Assembly (NCBI GenBank): GCA_017439305.1
Contig: JAFSJK010000033.1
Location: 1 to 64,000 of the forward strand
Length of the DNA: 64,000 bases
From: Bacteroidales bacterium
GTDB taxonomy: Bacteria; Bacteroidota; Bacteroidia; Bacteroidales; UBA932
Reading direction: 5' to 3'
Part shown: positions 35,399-43,435 of the stretch, piece after piece
Layout: each line of letters starts with the position of its first letter
Position numbering within the stretch: position 1 is the first letter of the stretch
Position numbers and translations under genes: made by a program
Notes under the pieces: generated by a model
What the model saw: the letters and a program-made list of their open reading frames with translations, nothing else
Told to the model about the DNA's origin: nothing
Database searches by the model: none

Positions 35399-35574
35399 GT
35401 TTCGCAAGAAAGAAGCACAGGCTACAGGGCCTTGGAATCCAGGTTGAAACCGGAGATTTCAAGGCCCGCCTTGCCATGGAGGTCCTCCGGCGCGGCTTCG
35501 ATGCCGATCTCCCGGAGGGCATGACCCCCATCGAATACCGGAAGTTCATCACCCAGATGCTGATCAAATACTGA
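35399..35574 (+). pseudogene. Probable gene remnant, C-terminal ~58 codons only
   Basis: This ~180-bp stretch has strongly coding-like third positions (mostly G/C) in one plus-strand frame, ending at TGA 35572-35574. It reads ...GLGIQVETGDFKARLAMEV and ends TPIEYRKFITQMLIKY. No plausible start lies upstream because the preceding bases are the terminator of the URO-D-like gene; the only internal ATG (35476) would give 32 residues. It looks like the tail of a deleted gene. The family was not recognised. Confidence 0.4.
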
Positions 35575-35580
35575 GTTTCC

Positions 35581-36678
35581 TCAGAAAGCGCTGAAAGCGG
35601 GATCGGAAGCGCCCGTGATGGCGAGGCACTCCATTTCCACCAGCCAGGAAGGACGGCAGACGGGGGCCAGGACATACAGGGGGCGAAGGTGCGGACAGGC
35701 GGTCGAAACGATCGGACGGACGATAGGGTAATCCGCCGCATCCCGAAGATACACGATGCCCATGGCCAAGTCCGGAAGACCGGCACCGGCCTCGGCAAGC
35801 AGGGCCGAGATATTCTCCAGCATACGTCCCGCCTGGGCGGCGACATCACCCTGGTGCATCACCTGGCCGGCCGCGTCGATGCTGGCTGTTCCGCTGATGA
35901 AGACATGACGGCGGTCGCCATACGTCACGGTCGCGCCGCGCTCGAAAGTGACGCCATAGTCATAGGTGGGGCTGAGATGGTCCTTCGCATACAGGAACCG
36001 GATCTGGCCCGGCTGCAGACCGTCCACGCTATAGGCGTCCATCTCGACCAAGTAACGCGCATCGGGATGGCGTCCTTCGATGCCGGTGCTGGCGATGTAG
36101 TGCGTGGAAGGGGTAAGGCCGATGCGGTCGAAGTAATTCCGGCGGCCTACGACGACCCCGTGGTAGTTCGTGTCCACGTCGCGGACGAAGATCCAGGTGC
36201 GGACCGTATCCGAAGCCACGGAAAGCCCGGTCTTTCGCAAGTCATCGCCATAGTTCTCGAAGATACCTTCCATCTGCGCGCAGGAATCCGCGCCAGGGCA
36301 GACCATCGATCCGGACCAGCGGTGGGTATACCCGTTGTGGAAAGGCATGCCGGCAGGAACATCCATCGGAGAGGTGCAATAGACCCAAAGGGCAATCCGA
36401 GTACCGTCAAGCGGAGCCTGCTGGACGATGGAGGTCGGGACAGACGGCAGCGACGCCAGGGCTGCTTCCAGCAGCGGGGCCTGGTTCGCCCCGTCACTGA
36501 GGAAGAATCGGCGGAAATGGACGGTACGGTCCTCCGTGGCGCGTGTATAGGCGTCGAGCACCTCTTTCAGCTGGCAGGCATAGGGAAGCGACGGATCCGT
36601 CACCGTGATCATCAAGTGATATTCACAGACCGCATCTCTTCCGGGAGAAAAAACGAAGTTTCCAGTTTGGGTTTTCAT
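35581..36678 (-). CDS. RidA/YjgF-like protein with extended N-terminal domain (chorismatase-like architecture)
   Basis: 365 residues from ATG 36678 (MKTQTGNFVFSPGRDAVCEYHLM). The last ~120 residues match the YjgF/RidA fold (HVFISGTASIDAAGQVMHQGDVAAQAGRMLENISALLAEAGAGLPDL). The first ~240 resemble the FkbO/Hyg5-type chorismatase architecture (SVASDTVRTWIFVRDVDTNYHGVVVGRRNYFDRIGL, STGIEGRHPDARYLVEMDAYSV). Activity is not established. It lies 82 bp downstream of the GPH symporter gene on the same strand, so it could be the last gene of the mannan operon, although no link to mannan is known. Confidence 0.55.
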   Translation of the reverse strand: MKTQTGNFVFSPGRDAVCEYHLMITVTDPSLPYACQLKEVLDAYTRATEDRTVHFRRFFLSDGANQAPLLEAALASLPSVPTSIVQQAPLDGTRIALWVYCTSPMDVPAGMPFHNGYTHRWSGSMVCPGADSCAQMEGIFENYGDDLRKTGLSVASDTVRTWIFVRDVDTNYHGVVVGRRNYFDRIGLTPSTHYIASTGIEGRHPDARYLVEMDAYSVDGLQPGQIRFLYAKDHLSPTYDYGVTFERGATVTYGDRRHVFISGTASIDAAGQVMHQGDVAAQAGRMLENISALLAEAGAGLPDLAMGIVYLRDAADYPIVRPIVSTACPHLRPLYVLAPVCRPSWLVEMECLAITGASDPAFSAF

Positions 36679-36760
36679 ACGGGCACGAAGATACGCATTT
36701 TCCCCGCGCTTGCCAAAATTTGACACATCGCTTCCTGCCCCACTCCTTTGGTTGTTTGCG

Positions 36761-38101
36761 TTATTTCTTGATCGGATAGAGCCGCAGCAGCAGCACGATC
36801 AGCAAGGCGATCGCCGCCGGGAAGAGCGAGAACAGCATCCAGATCATCCGCTGGACGGCCGGTTCGTTCGTGATGGTGACGACCGTCTGGCCGGTGGCGT
36901 CCGTGCCGGAGACGAAGCCTGCGATGCCGAGGAGGAGGGCCACCAGGGCGCCGGAAATGGCCGATCCGAACTTCTGGGCCATCGTACCGGAGGAGAAGAT
37001 GAGGCCCGTCGAGGAGGTGCCGTTCTTCTCGGTGGCGTAGTCCGCCACGTCGGCGTACATCGACCACAGGAGCGGCGAGTAGAAGCCGATGCCGATGGAG
37101 GTGAGGATGACCATCGCGATCATCAGCCAGATGTACTTCGGGTCCATCGGGATGAAGAAGAAGGCGATGGAGGTCACGGCGCAGATGATGGCCGCCCAGT
37201 TGAAGGCCTTGCGCTTGGAACCCACCCACTTGGTGAACGCCGGGGACAGGCCGCCGAAGATCATGCAGGTCACCTCGCCGAAGGTCATGAACACCGTGTA
37301 GTTGATGATGAGGCCCGAGACGGTGACATTCCCGTGCAGGCAGTATTCCAGCAGGTAGCCGGCCACCGCATAGCGGAATCCGTTGAAGAAATTCGTGCAG
37401 ATGCCGATGAGCGTCAGGATGATCCACGGCTTGTTGCGGAACAGGTCCGCGAACGGCTTGAAGGAGAACTTCTCCGCCCGGATGGGTTTGAGGCGTTCCT
37501 TGGTCAGGAGTCCGCAGGCCAAGGTGCCCAGCGCGGCAAGCGCGCCCAGGATCACGCCCAGGACGGCATACTGGTGCGCCGGCGTGCCGCCCACCATCTT
37601 CTGCAGGTACGGGAACGACAGCAGGGTGACAAAGCCCATCGCGTAGGCGCCGACCATCCGGTAGGACGAGAACTCGTTCTTCTCGTTGTCATCGGCGGTC
37701 ATCACGCCCAGCAGGGAGCCGTACGGCACGTTCACGGCGGTGTAGACCGCCATCATCAGCAGGTACATCGAGTATGCGTAGATGCGCTTGCCCACGGGGC
37801 CGAAATCAGGCGTGTACAGCAGCAGGGCGAACACGAGGCCCAGCGGAATGGCGCCGAAGATGAGCCAGGGGCGGTAGGTGCCCCACTTGGACTGCGTCCG
37901 GTCGGCGAGTGCGCCCATCATCGGGTCGGTGATGACGTCGAACAGGCGGGCGACCAGCATCAGGGTGGCGGTGTCGGCCACGGTGAGTCCGAAGATATTG
38001 GTAAAGAACAGGGGGAACGCAATGGACATCACCTTCCAGGTGATTCCGCCGGCGGCGGCATCCCCGAGGGCATATCCGATTTTCTCTGAAAGTTTGGCCA
38101 T
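36761..38101 (-). CDS. GPH-family glycoside:cation symporter
   Basis: 446 residues, ~12 membrane segments, no signal peptide. The N-terminus KIGYALGDAAAGGITWKVM and GALADRTQSKWGTYRPWLIFG are the melibiose-carrier family signatures. Imports disaccharides or small oligosaccharides with Na+ or H+. Directly after the GH130 phosphorylase gene (30-bp gap) it most likely brings mannobiose into the cytoplasm, as proposed for the equivalent symporter next to mannosylglucose phosphorylase in B. fragilis. Confidence 0.88.
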   Translation of the reverse strand: MAKLSEKIGYALGDAAAGGITWKVMSIAFPLFFTNIFGLTVADTATLMLVARLFDVITDPMMGALADRTQSKWGTYRPWLIFGAIPLGLVFALLLYTPDFGPVGKRIYAYSMYLLMMAVYTAVNVPYGSLLGVMTADDNEKNEFSSYRMVGAYAMGFVTLLSFPYLQKMVGGTPAHQYAVLGVILGALAALGTLACGLLTKERLKPIRAEKFSFKPFADLFRNKPWIILTLIGICTNFFNGFRYAVAGYLLEYCLHGNVTVSGLIINYTVFMTFGEVTCMIFGGLSPAFTKWVGSKRKAFNWAAIICAVTSIAFFFIPMDPKYIWLMIAMVILTSIGIGFYSPLLWSMYADVADYATEKNGTSSTGLIFSSGTMAQKFGSAISGALVALLLGIAGFVSGTDATGQTVVTITNEPAVQRMIWMLFSLFPAAIALLIVLLLRLYPIKK

Positions 38102-38131
38102 GGTTGCGTAGGTCTTTCTTGCAAAGATAGG

Positions 38132-39292
38132 CTATTTTTTCAAATTCCGGTCGATGAGCCGGTTCAGGGTTTCCACCGACAGACCGGTGCGGAGGCCGTC
38201 GGGGGCCGTATGGAGACAGTAATCCACCAGGCGGTCGACCGTCGAGGTAGCCACATGCATCCGTGTGTCGGAGGAAGCGTAATAAATGAACACCTTGCCG
38301 TCCTCGTCGCAGATCCAGCCATTGGCGAACAGCACATTCATCACGTCACCGATGTATTCCTCCCCTTCCGGAGCCATGAAGAAGCCGGCCGGTTCGGCAA
38401 TCACGCGTGTAGGATCGTCCAACGCCGTCATGTACAGATAAAGCACGTAGCGGAGACCGCTGGCGCAGCCGCGCACGCCGTGCGCAAGATGCAACCAGCC
38501 CTGCGGGGTCTTGATGGGATGCGGGCCTTCGCCGTTCTTGCACTCCTTGATGGTATGGTAGTGGCGGGCGTTGATGATCTTCTCCTCCGTCACCACCGCG
38601 TGTTCCATCGAGTCCACCAGCGCCCAGCCGATGCCGCCACCGTTGCCAGCGTCAATGAAACCGTCCTGCGGGCGTGTGTACAGGGCATATTTCCCGTCCA
38701 CGAACTCCGGATGCAGCACAACGTTCCGCTGCTGGCTCTTGGACTTCAGGTCCGGAAGGCGTTCCCAGTTCACCAGGTCTTTCGTCCGGGCGATGCCGGC
38801 GGCCGCCACGGCCGATGACAAATCCCCGGGCGCCGCAGACGGATCCTTCCGTTCCACACAGAAGATTCCGTAGATCCAGCCGTCCTCGTGGGCCGTCAGA
38901 CGCATGTCGTACACGTTAGTCGCAGGTTCTCCCCACTCCGGCATCGTGATGGGACGGTCCCAGAAGCGGAAGTTGTCCACGCCGTTCGGGCTTTCCGCCA
39001 CGGCGAAGAAGCTCTTCCGGTCGGCACCCTCCACCCGGACCACCAGCACATATTTTCCGTTCCACTTGATGGCGCCGCTGTTCAGCGTCGCGTGGATGCC
39101 GAAGCGCTCCATAAGGTAGGGGTTCGTCTCTTCATTCAGGTCGTACCGCCAGAACAGCGGAGCATGGTCCGCCGTCAGGATGGGATACTTGTAGCGCTCG
39201 TACACGCCGTTGCCCTGGACGGCCTCGTTCGGCCGCGCCAGCAGCTGCTCGTGGTTGAAGGTCAGGTCAACCAGTCTCTCATTGAATTTCAT
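38132..39292 (-). CDS. GH130 phosphorylase, 4-O-beta-D-mannosyl-D-glucose phosphorylase type
   Basis: 386 residues, cytoplasmic (no signal). Five-bladed propeller family GH130; the N-terminal LLARPNEAVQGNGVYERYKYPILTADHAPLFWRYDLN and NVYDMRLTAHEDGWIYGIF (probable proton donor Asp129) fit subfamily 1, the mannosylglucose phosphorylases. It would split Man-beta-1,4-Glc with phosphate into mannose 1-phosphate and glucose. Its substrate would come from mannobiose through the cellobiose 2-epimerase encoded at 22465. Sits between the GH26 lipoprotein and symporter genes with 4- and 30-bp gaps. Confidence 0.9.
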   Translation of the reverse strand: MKFNERLVDLTFNHEQLLARPNEAVQGNGVYERYKYPILTADHAPLFWRYDLNEETNPYLMERFGIHATLNSGAIKWNGKYVLVVRVEGADRKSFFAVAESPNGVDNFRFWDRPITMPEWGEPATNVYDMRLTAHEDGWIYGIFCVERKDPSAAPGDLSSAVAAAGIARTKDLVNWERLPDLKSKSQQRNVVLHPEFVDGKYALYTRPQDGFIDAGNGGGIGWALVDSMEHAVVTEEKIINARHYHTIKECKNGEGPHPIKTPQGWLHLAHGVRGCASGLRYVLYLYMTALDDPTRVIAEPAGFFMAPEGEEYIGDVMNVLFANGWICDEDGKVFIYYASSDTRMHVATSTVDRLVDYCLHTAPDGLRTGLSVETLNRLIDRNLKK

Positions 39293-39296
39293 AAGA

Positions 39297-40397
39297 TTAT
39301 GGTTTCAGGAACACGATATCTTCCAACTCGCTGAACGCTTTCATGTCGGAGGCGTTCTCAAAGCCCTCCCAGGCCGCATAGAAATGGCCCGGTTTGTCGT
39401 GGGCGTTGCGCCAGGTGAGGACATAGGCAACCGGGAAATCCGCGATGGCGGGATACAGCACCCGGGTCCACCAGGTCGGGTCTCCGAGGCCTTCCAGGCC
39501 GGTTTCAGAAAGGCACATCAGCTTGTGATGGTCCTTGGCCAGTTGGTTCATATAGGTCAATGACCGCTTGATCTCATTGGCAAACCGGACGCCGGATTCT
39601 TCGGGGCCGTCGGCGTCGATATGCCCGTAATGGTCGATTCCGAACATATCCACGAACTCATCTCCGGGATACCGGGACATATACTCCTCTACGGAAATGT
39701 TGCTGTTCGGGGAATAGCACCAGACAATATTGTCCAGTTTCCTGACCTCGGTCAGATAGATCCAGGTGGTCCTGTACAAGTCCTTGTATTCCTGCTCCGT
39801 ACACAGTTTTCCACCCCACCAGAACCAACTTCCGATGTTTTCATGCCAGGGCCGGAAGATGACGGGCGTACCCTCCAGGCTCTCCAGAAAGTCGCCCAGC
39901 CGCTTGAGCCAAACGTTCTTGAACAGGTCGTTGAGTTCCCCGCCCTCGAGAAGGGATTTCACCACCTGGTCGGATGAGATGTCCCATGCGTCTCCGCCGG
40001 TGAGCGGGTTCCGCGGATGCCAGGAAAAAGTGACGATTCCGCCGCGTTCGGCGTGGAGCATCGCCGCCTTCCGGATGAGGCCGAAAGCGACGCTGTCCAG
40101 ATTGGCCTTGTCGCCCATCTCGATGCCGCCCAGGTCAAAGCCCACGACGGCAGGATACATCCCGGTCACGGCTTTCACGTCGGAACGGGTCAGGGAGTCG
40201 GTCTCCCAATCCTCCACTTTCCAGACGTGGCCATAGGAAAGGTCATCCTGGTGGCCATAGAGGATATCCCCTTTCCCCACGTAGGAAAAGAGCTTCGCAA
40301 CCAGCTGGTCTTTCGGGGTTTCCATCGGTTTCTTGTCGCCGGACGAGCAGGCGGTGATGAGCGTCAGGGCGCACAGGAGGGTCATCGTTTTTTTCAT
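39297..40397 (-). CDS. GH26 beta-mannanase/mannobiohydrolase, lipoprotein
   Basis: 366 residues from ATG 40397 with lipobox LITAC (Cys17). GH26 barrel: ILYGHQDDLSYG, VVGFDLGGIE, TFSWHPRNP, acid/base Glu186 in IFRPWHENIG, and nucleophile Glu298 in LSETGLEG. WFWWG after the acid/base is typical of GH26 mannan enzymes. No accessory domain, unlike the other GH26 here. It may act in the periplasm or at the surface to release mannobiose; exo or endo action cannot be read. Five bases after the GH5 gene. Confidence 0.92.
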   Translation of the reverse strand: MKKTMTLLCALTLITACSSGDKKPMETPKDQLVAKLFSYVGKGDILYGHQDDLSYGHVWKVEDWETDSLTRSDVKAVTGMYPAVVGFDLGGIEMGDKANLDSVAFGLIRKAAMLHAERGGIVTFSWHPRNPLTGGDAWDISSDQVVKSLLEGGELNDLFKNVWLKRLGDFLESLEGTPVIFRPWHENIGSWFWWGGKLCTEQEYKDLYRTTWIYLTEVRKLDNIVWCYSPNSNISVEEYMSRYPGDEFVDMFGIDHYGHIDADGPEESGVRFANEIKRSLTYMNQLAKDHHKLMCLSETGLEGLGDPTWWTRVLYPAIADFPVAYVLTWRNAHDKPGHFYAAWEGFENASDMKAFSELEDIVFLKP

Positions 40398-40402
40398 AGG
40401 CG

Positions 40403-41977
40403 TCAAAAATTGGGTGCACTGTCATAGACGGTTTGGAGGGTATAGGCGGCATCCTCCGTAAAACGGGCCTTCACCATCCGGTCGACCGGGATCTTGCTGC
40501 TGCCCAGATAGCCGCCGGTTCCATGGTTGATGTAGCCGTGCTGCTCCTGGCCGACGTCCGTTCCACCGTTATCCCATAGGAAACACGGCATGCCGTAAAC
40601 CTTGGCCGCCTTGACCACATACTCCAGATAGTAAAGGAAGAAATACCAGGCACGGGTATCCTTGGCACGCATCGAGCAGCCAAATTCGCCGATATATACC
40701 GGGATATTCTTGTTCACATAGTTGGTACACAGCATATTGAATACCTCTTTCACGTGGTCCTCATCGCCCCCCGGGGCTTTTTTCCCAACAGCTCCGGTAT
40801 GGCCCCATTCGGAATACTGCTTGTCACCGATGGTATAGTCGGAAGGATCGTAGAAATGGACGGAAACCATCAGTTTCCCGGCCGGGTCCTGCGGCAGGGT
40901 GAGATACTGCGTGAACTGCGGATTGGCTGCGTACGTGGGGACGCCCAGCCAGCGGGTGGCATTGTTTCCGCCGGTCGCCCGGACGGCATCCACGAAGACC
41001 TGGTTCCACTCGTTCAGGATATTGCACTGGCGGGTGGGATCAGCCCGGAAATCGGCGCTCCAGCCCCAGCCGCCGTCGTTGAGTTCGTTGAAACCTTCCA
41101 TGATGAGCCAGTCGCCGCAATCCTTGAACTTTTCGGCGATCTGGGTCCAGACCGCCGCAATCTTGGCCTTGATCCGGACATTGAGTTCGCTCTTGGCCGC
41201 GGCATTCTTGATGTCCAGCCACTGGTAGTCGTTGTTCACGCCGTGATTCTCGTCGTGATGGGTATTGATGATGACATCGAGCCCGGCCTTGTGCGCATAC
41301 TGCACCACCTCATAAATCCGGTTCATCCAGGTCGGGTCGATCTTGTAATCCGGCGCATCACCGATCATCTTGAGCCAGGAAACGGGAATCCGGACACTGG
41401 TGAAACCGGCTTTCTTGACGCCGTCGAAGGTAGCCTGGGTGGCTTTCTTGGCCCCGTCGGGCTGCCAGACGCCTTCATCCGGATAACCTTCCTTATCCCC
41501 GGCCCACGAGCCGTTGTAATAGCCGTCGAACTGATTGCCCAGATTCCATCCCAGGCCCAGCCTCTCCGACATTTTCCAGGCATCGTTGGTACCCGGCGTC
41601 GGGTCCGGGACAACGGCCTTGCCTTCCTGTTTCACCGTAAAGGCAGCGTCGGCGACACCACTGGCCTTCACGTTCACTGTGGCCTCACGAACCGCATAAC
41701 CTTCATTGGCCGCGACGGTCAGGCCGACCGTAATCTTGTAGTCCTTGTAGGTTCCGTCCTTGAGGACAATCCAGTCTGGAAGACCGGTCAACTTCGGTCG
41801 CGAAGGGGACGTAATGGTCAGCGAAAGGGTCTCTCCCGCCTGGGCAGGCGTGAAAGAGGAGGAACTGAGGGTGATGGCCGTAGGGGCTTCGGGAGTCGTC
41901 GACTCCGAAGCCGGATTTTTCTCGCAAGCGAGGGCCGCCAGGAAAGCGGCGGCAAGGGTCAGGTATCGTTTCATCAT
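40403..41977 (-). CDS. GH5 endo-glycanase with N-terminal BACON-like domain, lipoprotein
   Basis: 524 residues. Lipobox LAALAC (Cys18), then a BACON-like beta-sandwich (~33-118; ITLSSSSFTPAQAGETLSL, FTVKQEG) and a GH5 barrel from ~132: LGLGWNLGNQFDG, VRIPVSW, INTHHDENHG, acid/base Glu298 in EGFNELN, nucleophile Glu431 in VYIGEFG. The WNLGN start and overall layout resemble GH5 subfamily 4, which cuts beta-1,4-glucans including mixed or glucomannan chains. A role on glucomannan would complement the GH26 enzymes; specificity is inferred. Overlaps the upstream GH26 gene stop by four bases. Confidence 0.88.
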   Translation of the reverse strand: MMKRYLTLAAAFLAALACEKNPASESTTPEAPTAITLSSSSFTPAQAGETLSLTITSPSRPKLTGLPDWIVLKDGTYKDYKITVGLTVAANEGYAVREATVNVKASGVADAAFTVKQEGKAVVPDPTPGTNDAWKMSERLGLGWNLGNQFDGYYNGSWAGDKEGYPDEGVWQPDGAKKATQATFDGVKKAGFTSVRIPVSWLKMIGDAPDYKIDPTWMNRIYEVVQYAHKAGLDVIINTHHDENHGVNNDYQWLDIKNAAAKSELNVRIKAKIAAVWTQIAEKFKDCGDWLIMEGFNELNDGGWGWSADFRADPTRQCNILNEWNQVFVDAVRATGGNNATRWLGVPTYAANPQFTQYLTLPQDPAGKLMVSVHFYDPSDYTIGDKQYSEWGHTGAVGKKAPGGDEDHVKEVFNMLCTNYVNKNIPVYIGEFGCSMRAKDTRAWYFFLYYLEYVVKAAKVYGMPCFLWDNGGTDVGQEQHGYINHGTGGYLGSSKIPVDRMVKARFTEDAAYTLQTVYDSAPNF

Positions 41978-43380
41978 TTCAGGGAAGGCATTTGTTCACG
42001 GGTCAGTACGCGGCTGGAAGTCATCAGGCTCTTCCAATAAGCGTCCGTATTCAAGGGATAGATTTCCAAATCCCAGGCCAGGAACCAGTTCCAGGTTTCC
42101 CCTGCAGAGAGGCACTTGCCGGGATCGGGGATGTTGCCGCATTCGCTCACCGTCACCAGCTTATGTCCGCCGGAGAGGTCCACGGCAGCCTTGTGCTGAC
42201 GGGACTTGGCATCGGTATCGTCGGCATAGATGTCTACGCCGACAATATCCACCAAGTCATTGCCCGGATACCAGTCGGCATACTGATTCTCGGCTCCCGG
42301 AGTTGCATCCAGGGTCCATACCCAGATCAGATTGTCCAAGCCATACTCTCCTTCCAGTTTGTCACGAAGGAGTTTCCAGAGTTTCTTGCAGGGTTCGGCA
42401 CCGCCGCGCCCCCACCAGAACCAGGCACCGTTGGACCCGTACAGGGTGTAGTTTCCGGCAGCTTCATGCAGCGGACGCCACAGGACCGGGATTCCTTCCG
42501 CCTGGAGGAGTTTCAGATAACCGGCCACCTTCTCGATATCCTGGAGGATGAACTCGTTCTCCCAGGTCCCTTCCTGGAGGGCCCGGACGATGCTGAAGGA
42601 GGTCTTGTCGCAGTAGAAGTTATAACCGTCGAAATCGCCCGCCTTGCCCTTCGTCCAGTCCGCTTCCGAATTGGGAACGTTCCAGTGCCACATGAAGGAG
42701 ACCAGGCCGTTGTTCTTCCACTGTTCCTTGGCAGCGGAGATGTCACCGTAATTCACCACCCAGTCCCAGCCGGCCGGAGTCGGCGAATACTGCAGGAAGA
42801 TATAATCATAGCCGGCCAGCGCAGGATGCTTTCCGGTCTTCTGGAAGATCTCATTGATCCGGTCATTGTTGTTGGCCGTTCCGCCGGACTGCACGCCGCT
42901 CAGGATTTTCTGGCCGGCCTGTTTCCGCAGGAACTCATAGACCTTGCGGGCGGAAGCACTGGCCTGGGCATTGGTCAGGTCGGCATCGACGGTGGCGGGC
43001 TCCGGAGGCGTCGGCCTTTCCGCCGCAGCCTGTTTCACGGAAACCGTCTTGGAAAGGGTGCCGGACGTGACGGTCAGGGTAGCCGTCCGCTCCTCATAGT
43101 CCGTATTTTCCGCCACCTGGAGACCGAGGGTAATCTTGTAGTCCTTGTAAGTCCCGTCCGTCAAGGCGATCCAGTCCGGTAGGCCGGTCAATTTCGGGCG
43201 GGAAGGCGCCGTGACCGTCAGGGTCAGGGACTGCCCTTTCTGCGGCACGTCGAAGGAAGCGGCATCCAGGGTGATGTCCTTCGGGGCATTGTCCATCGGA
43301 TCCGGTGTCACCGGATCTTTCTTGCAGGCCCAAAGGGCCAGGATGGACACAGCCAGGATGAGAAGCCTAGTGTATTTCAT
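41974..43380 (-). CDS. GH26 beta-mannanase with N-terminal BACON-like domain, lipoprotein
   Basis: 468 residues from ATG 43380, which opens MKYTRLLILAVSILALWAC (lipobox Cys19). A BACON-like domain (~35-118) is very similar to that of the next gene (SRPKLTGLPDWI, DGTYKDYKIT in both). The GH26 barrel follows: KILSGVQSGG, ALAGYDYIFLQYSP, FMWHWNVPN, acid/base Glu306 in LWRPLHEAAG and nucleophile Glu413 in VSECGNIPD. Probably a surface endo-mannanase supplying SusCD. A hairpin lies in the gap to the upstream gene. Confidence 0.92.
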   Translation of the reverse strand: MKYTRLLILAVSILALWACKKDPVTPDPMDNAPKDITLDAASFDVPQKGQSLTLTVTAPSRPKLTGLPDWIALTDGTYKDYKITLGLQVAENTDYEERTATLTVTSGTLSKTVSVKQAAAERPTPPEPATVDADLTNAQASASARKVYEFLRKQAGQKILSGVQSGGTANNNDRINEIFQKTGKHPALAGYDYIFLQYSPTPAGWDWVVNYGDISAAKEQWKNNGLVSFMWHWNVPNSEADWTKGKAGDFDGYNFYCDKTSFSIVRALQEGTWENEFILQDIEKVAGYLKLLQAEGIPVLWRPLHEAAGNYTLYGSNGAWFWWGRGGAEPCKKLWKLLRDKLEGEYGLDNLIWVWTLDATPGAENQYADWYPGNDLVDIVGVDIYADDTDAKSRQHKAAVDLSGGHKLVTVSECGNIPDPGKCLSAGETWNWFLAWDLEIYPLNTDAYWKSLMTSSRVLTREQMPSLK

Positions 43381-43400
43381 AATTACGAGTTCAGTGGAAC

Positions 43401-43426
43401 CCGGAGGGAGGGTCAGCCCCCTCCGG
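43401..43426. other. Hairpin in the mannan operon between binding-protein and GH26 genes
   Basis: CCGGAGGG (43401-43408) / CCCTCCGG (43419-43426) with a 10-nt loop and no T-run. It may adjust downstream enzyme expression relative to the surface proteins; not a clear terminator. Confidence 0.4.
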
Positions 43427-43435
43427 ATTGAAAAA

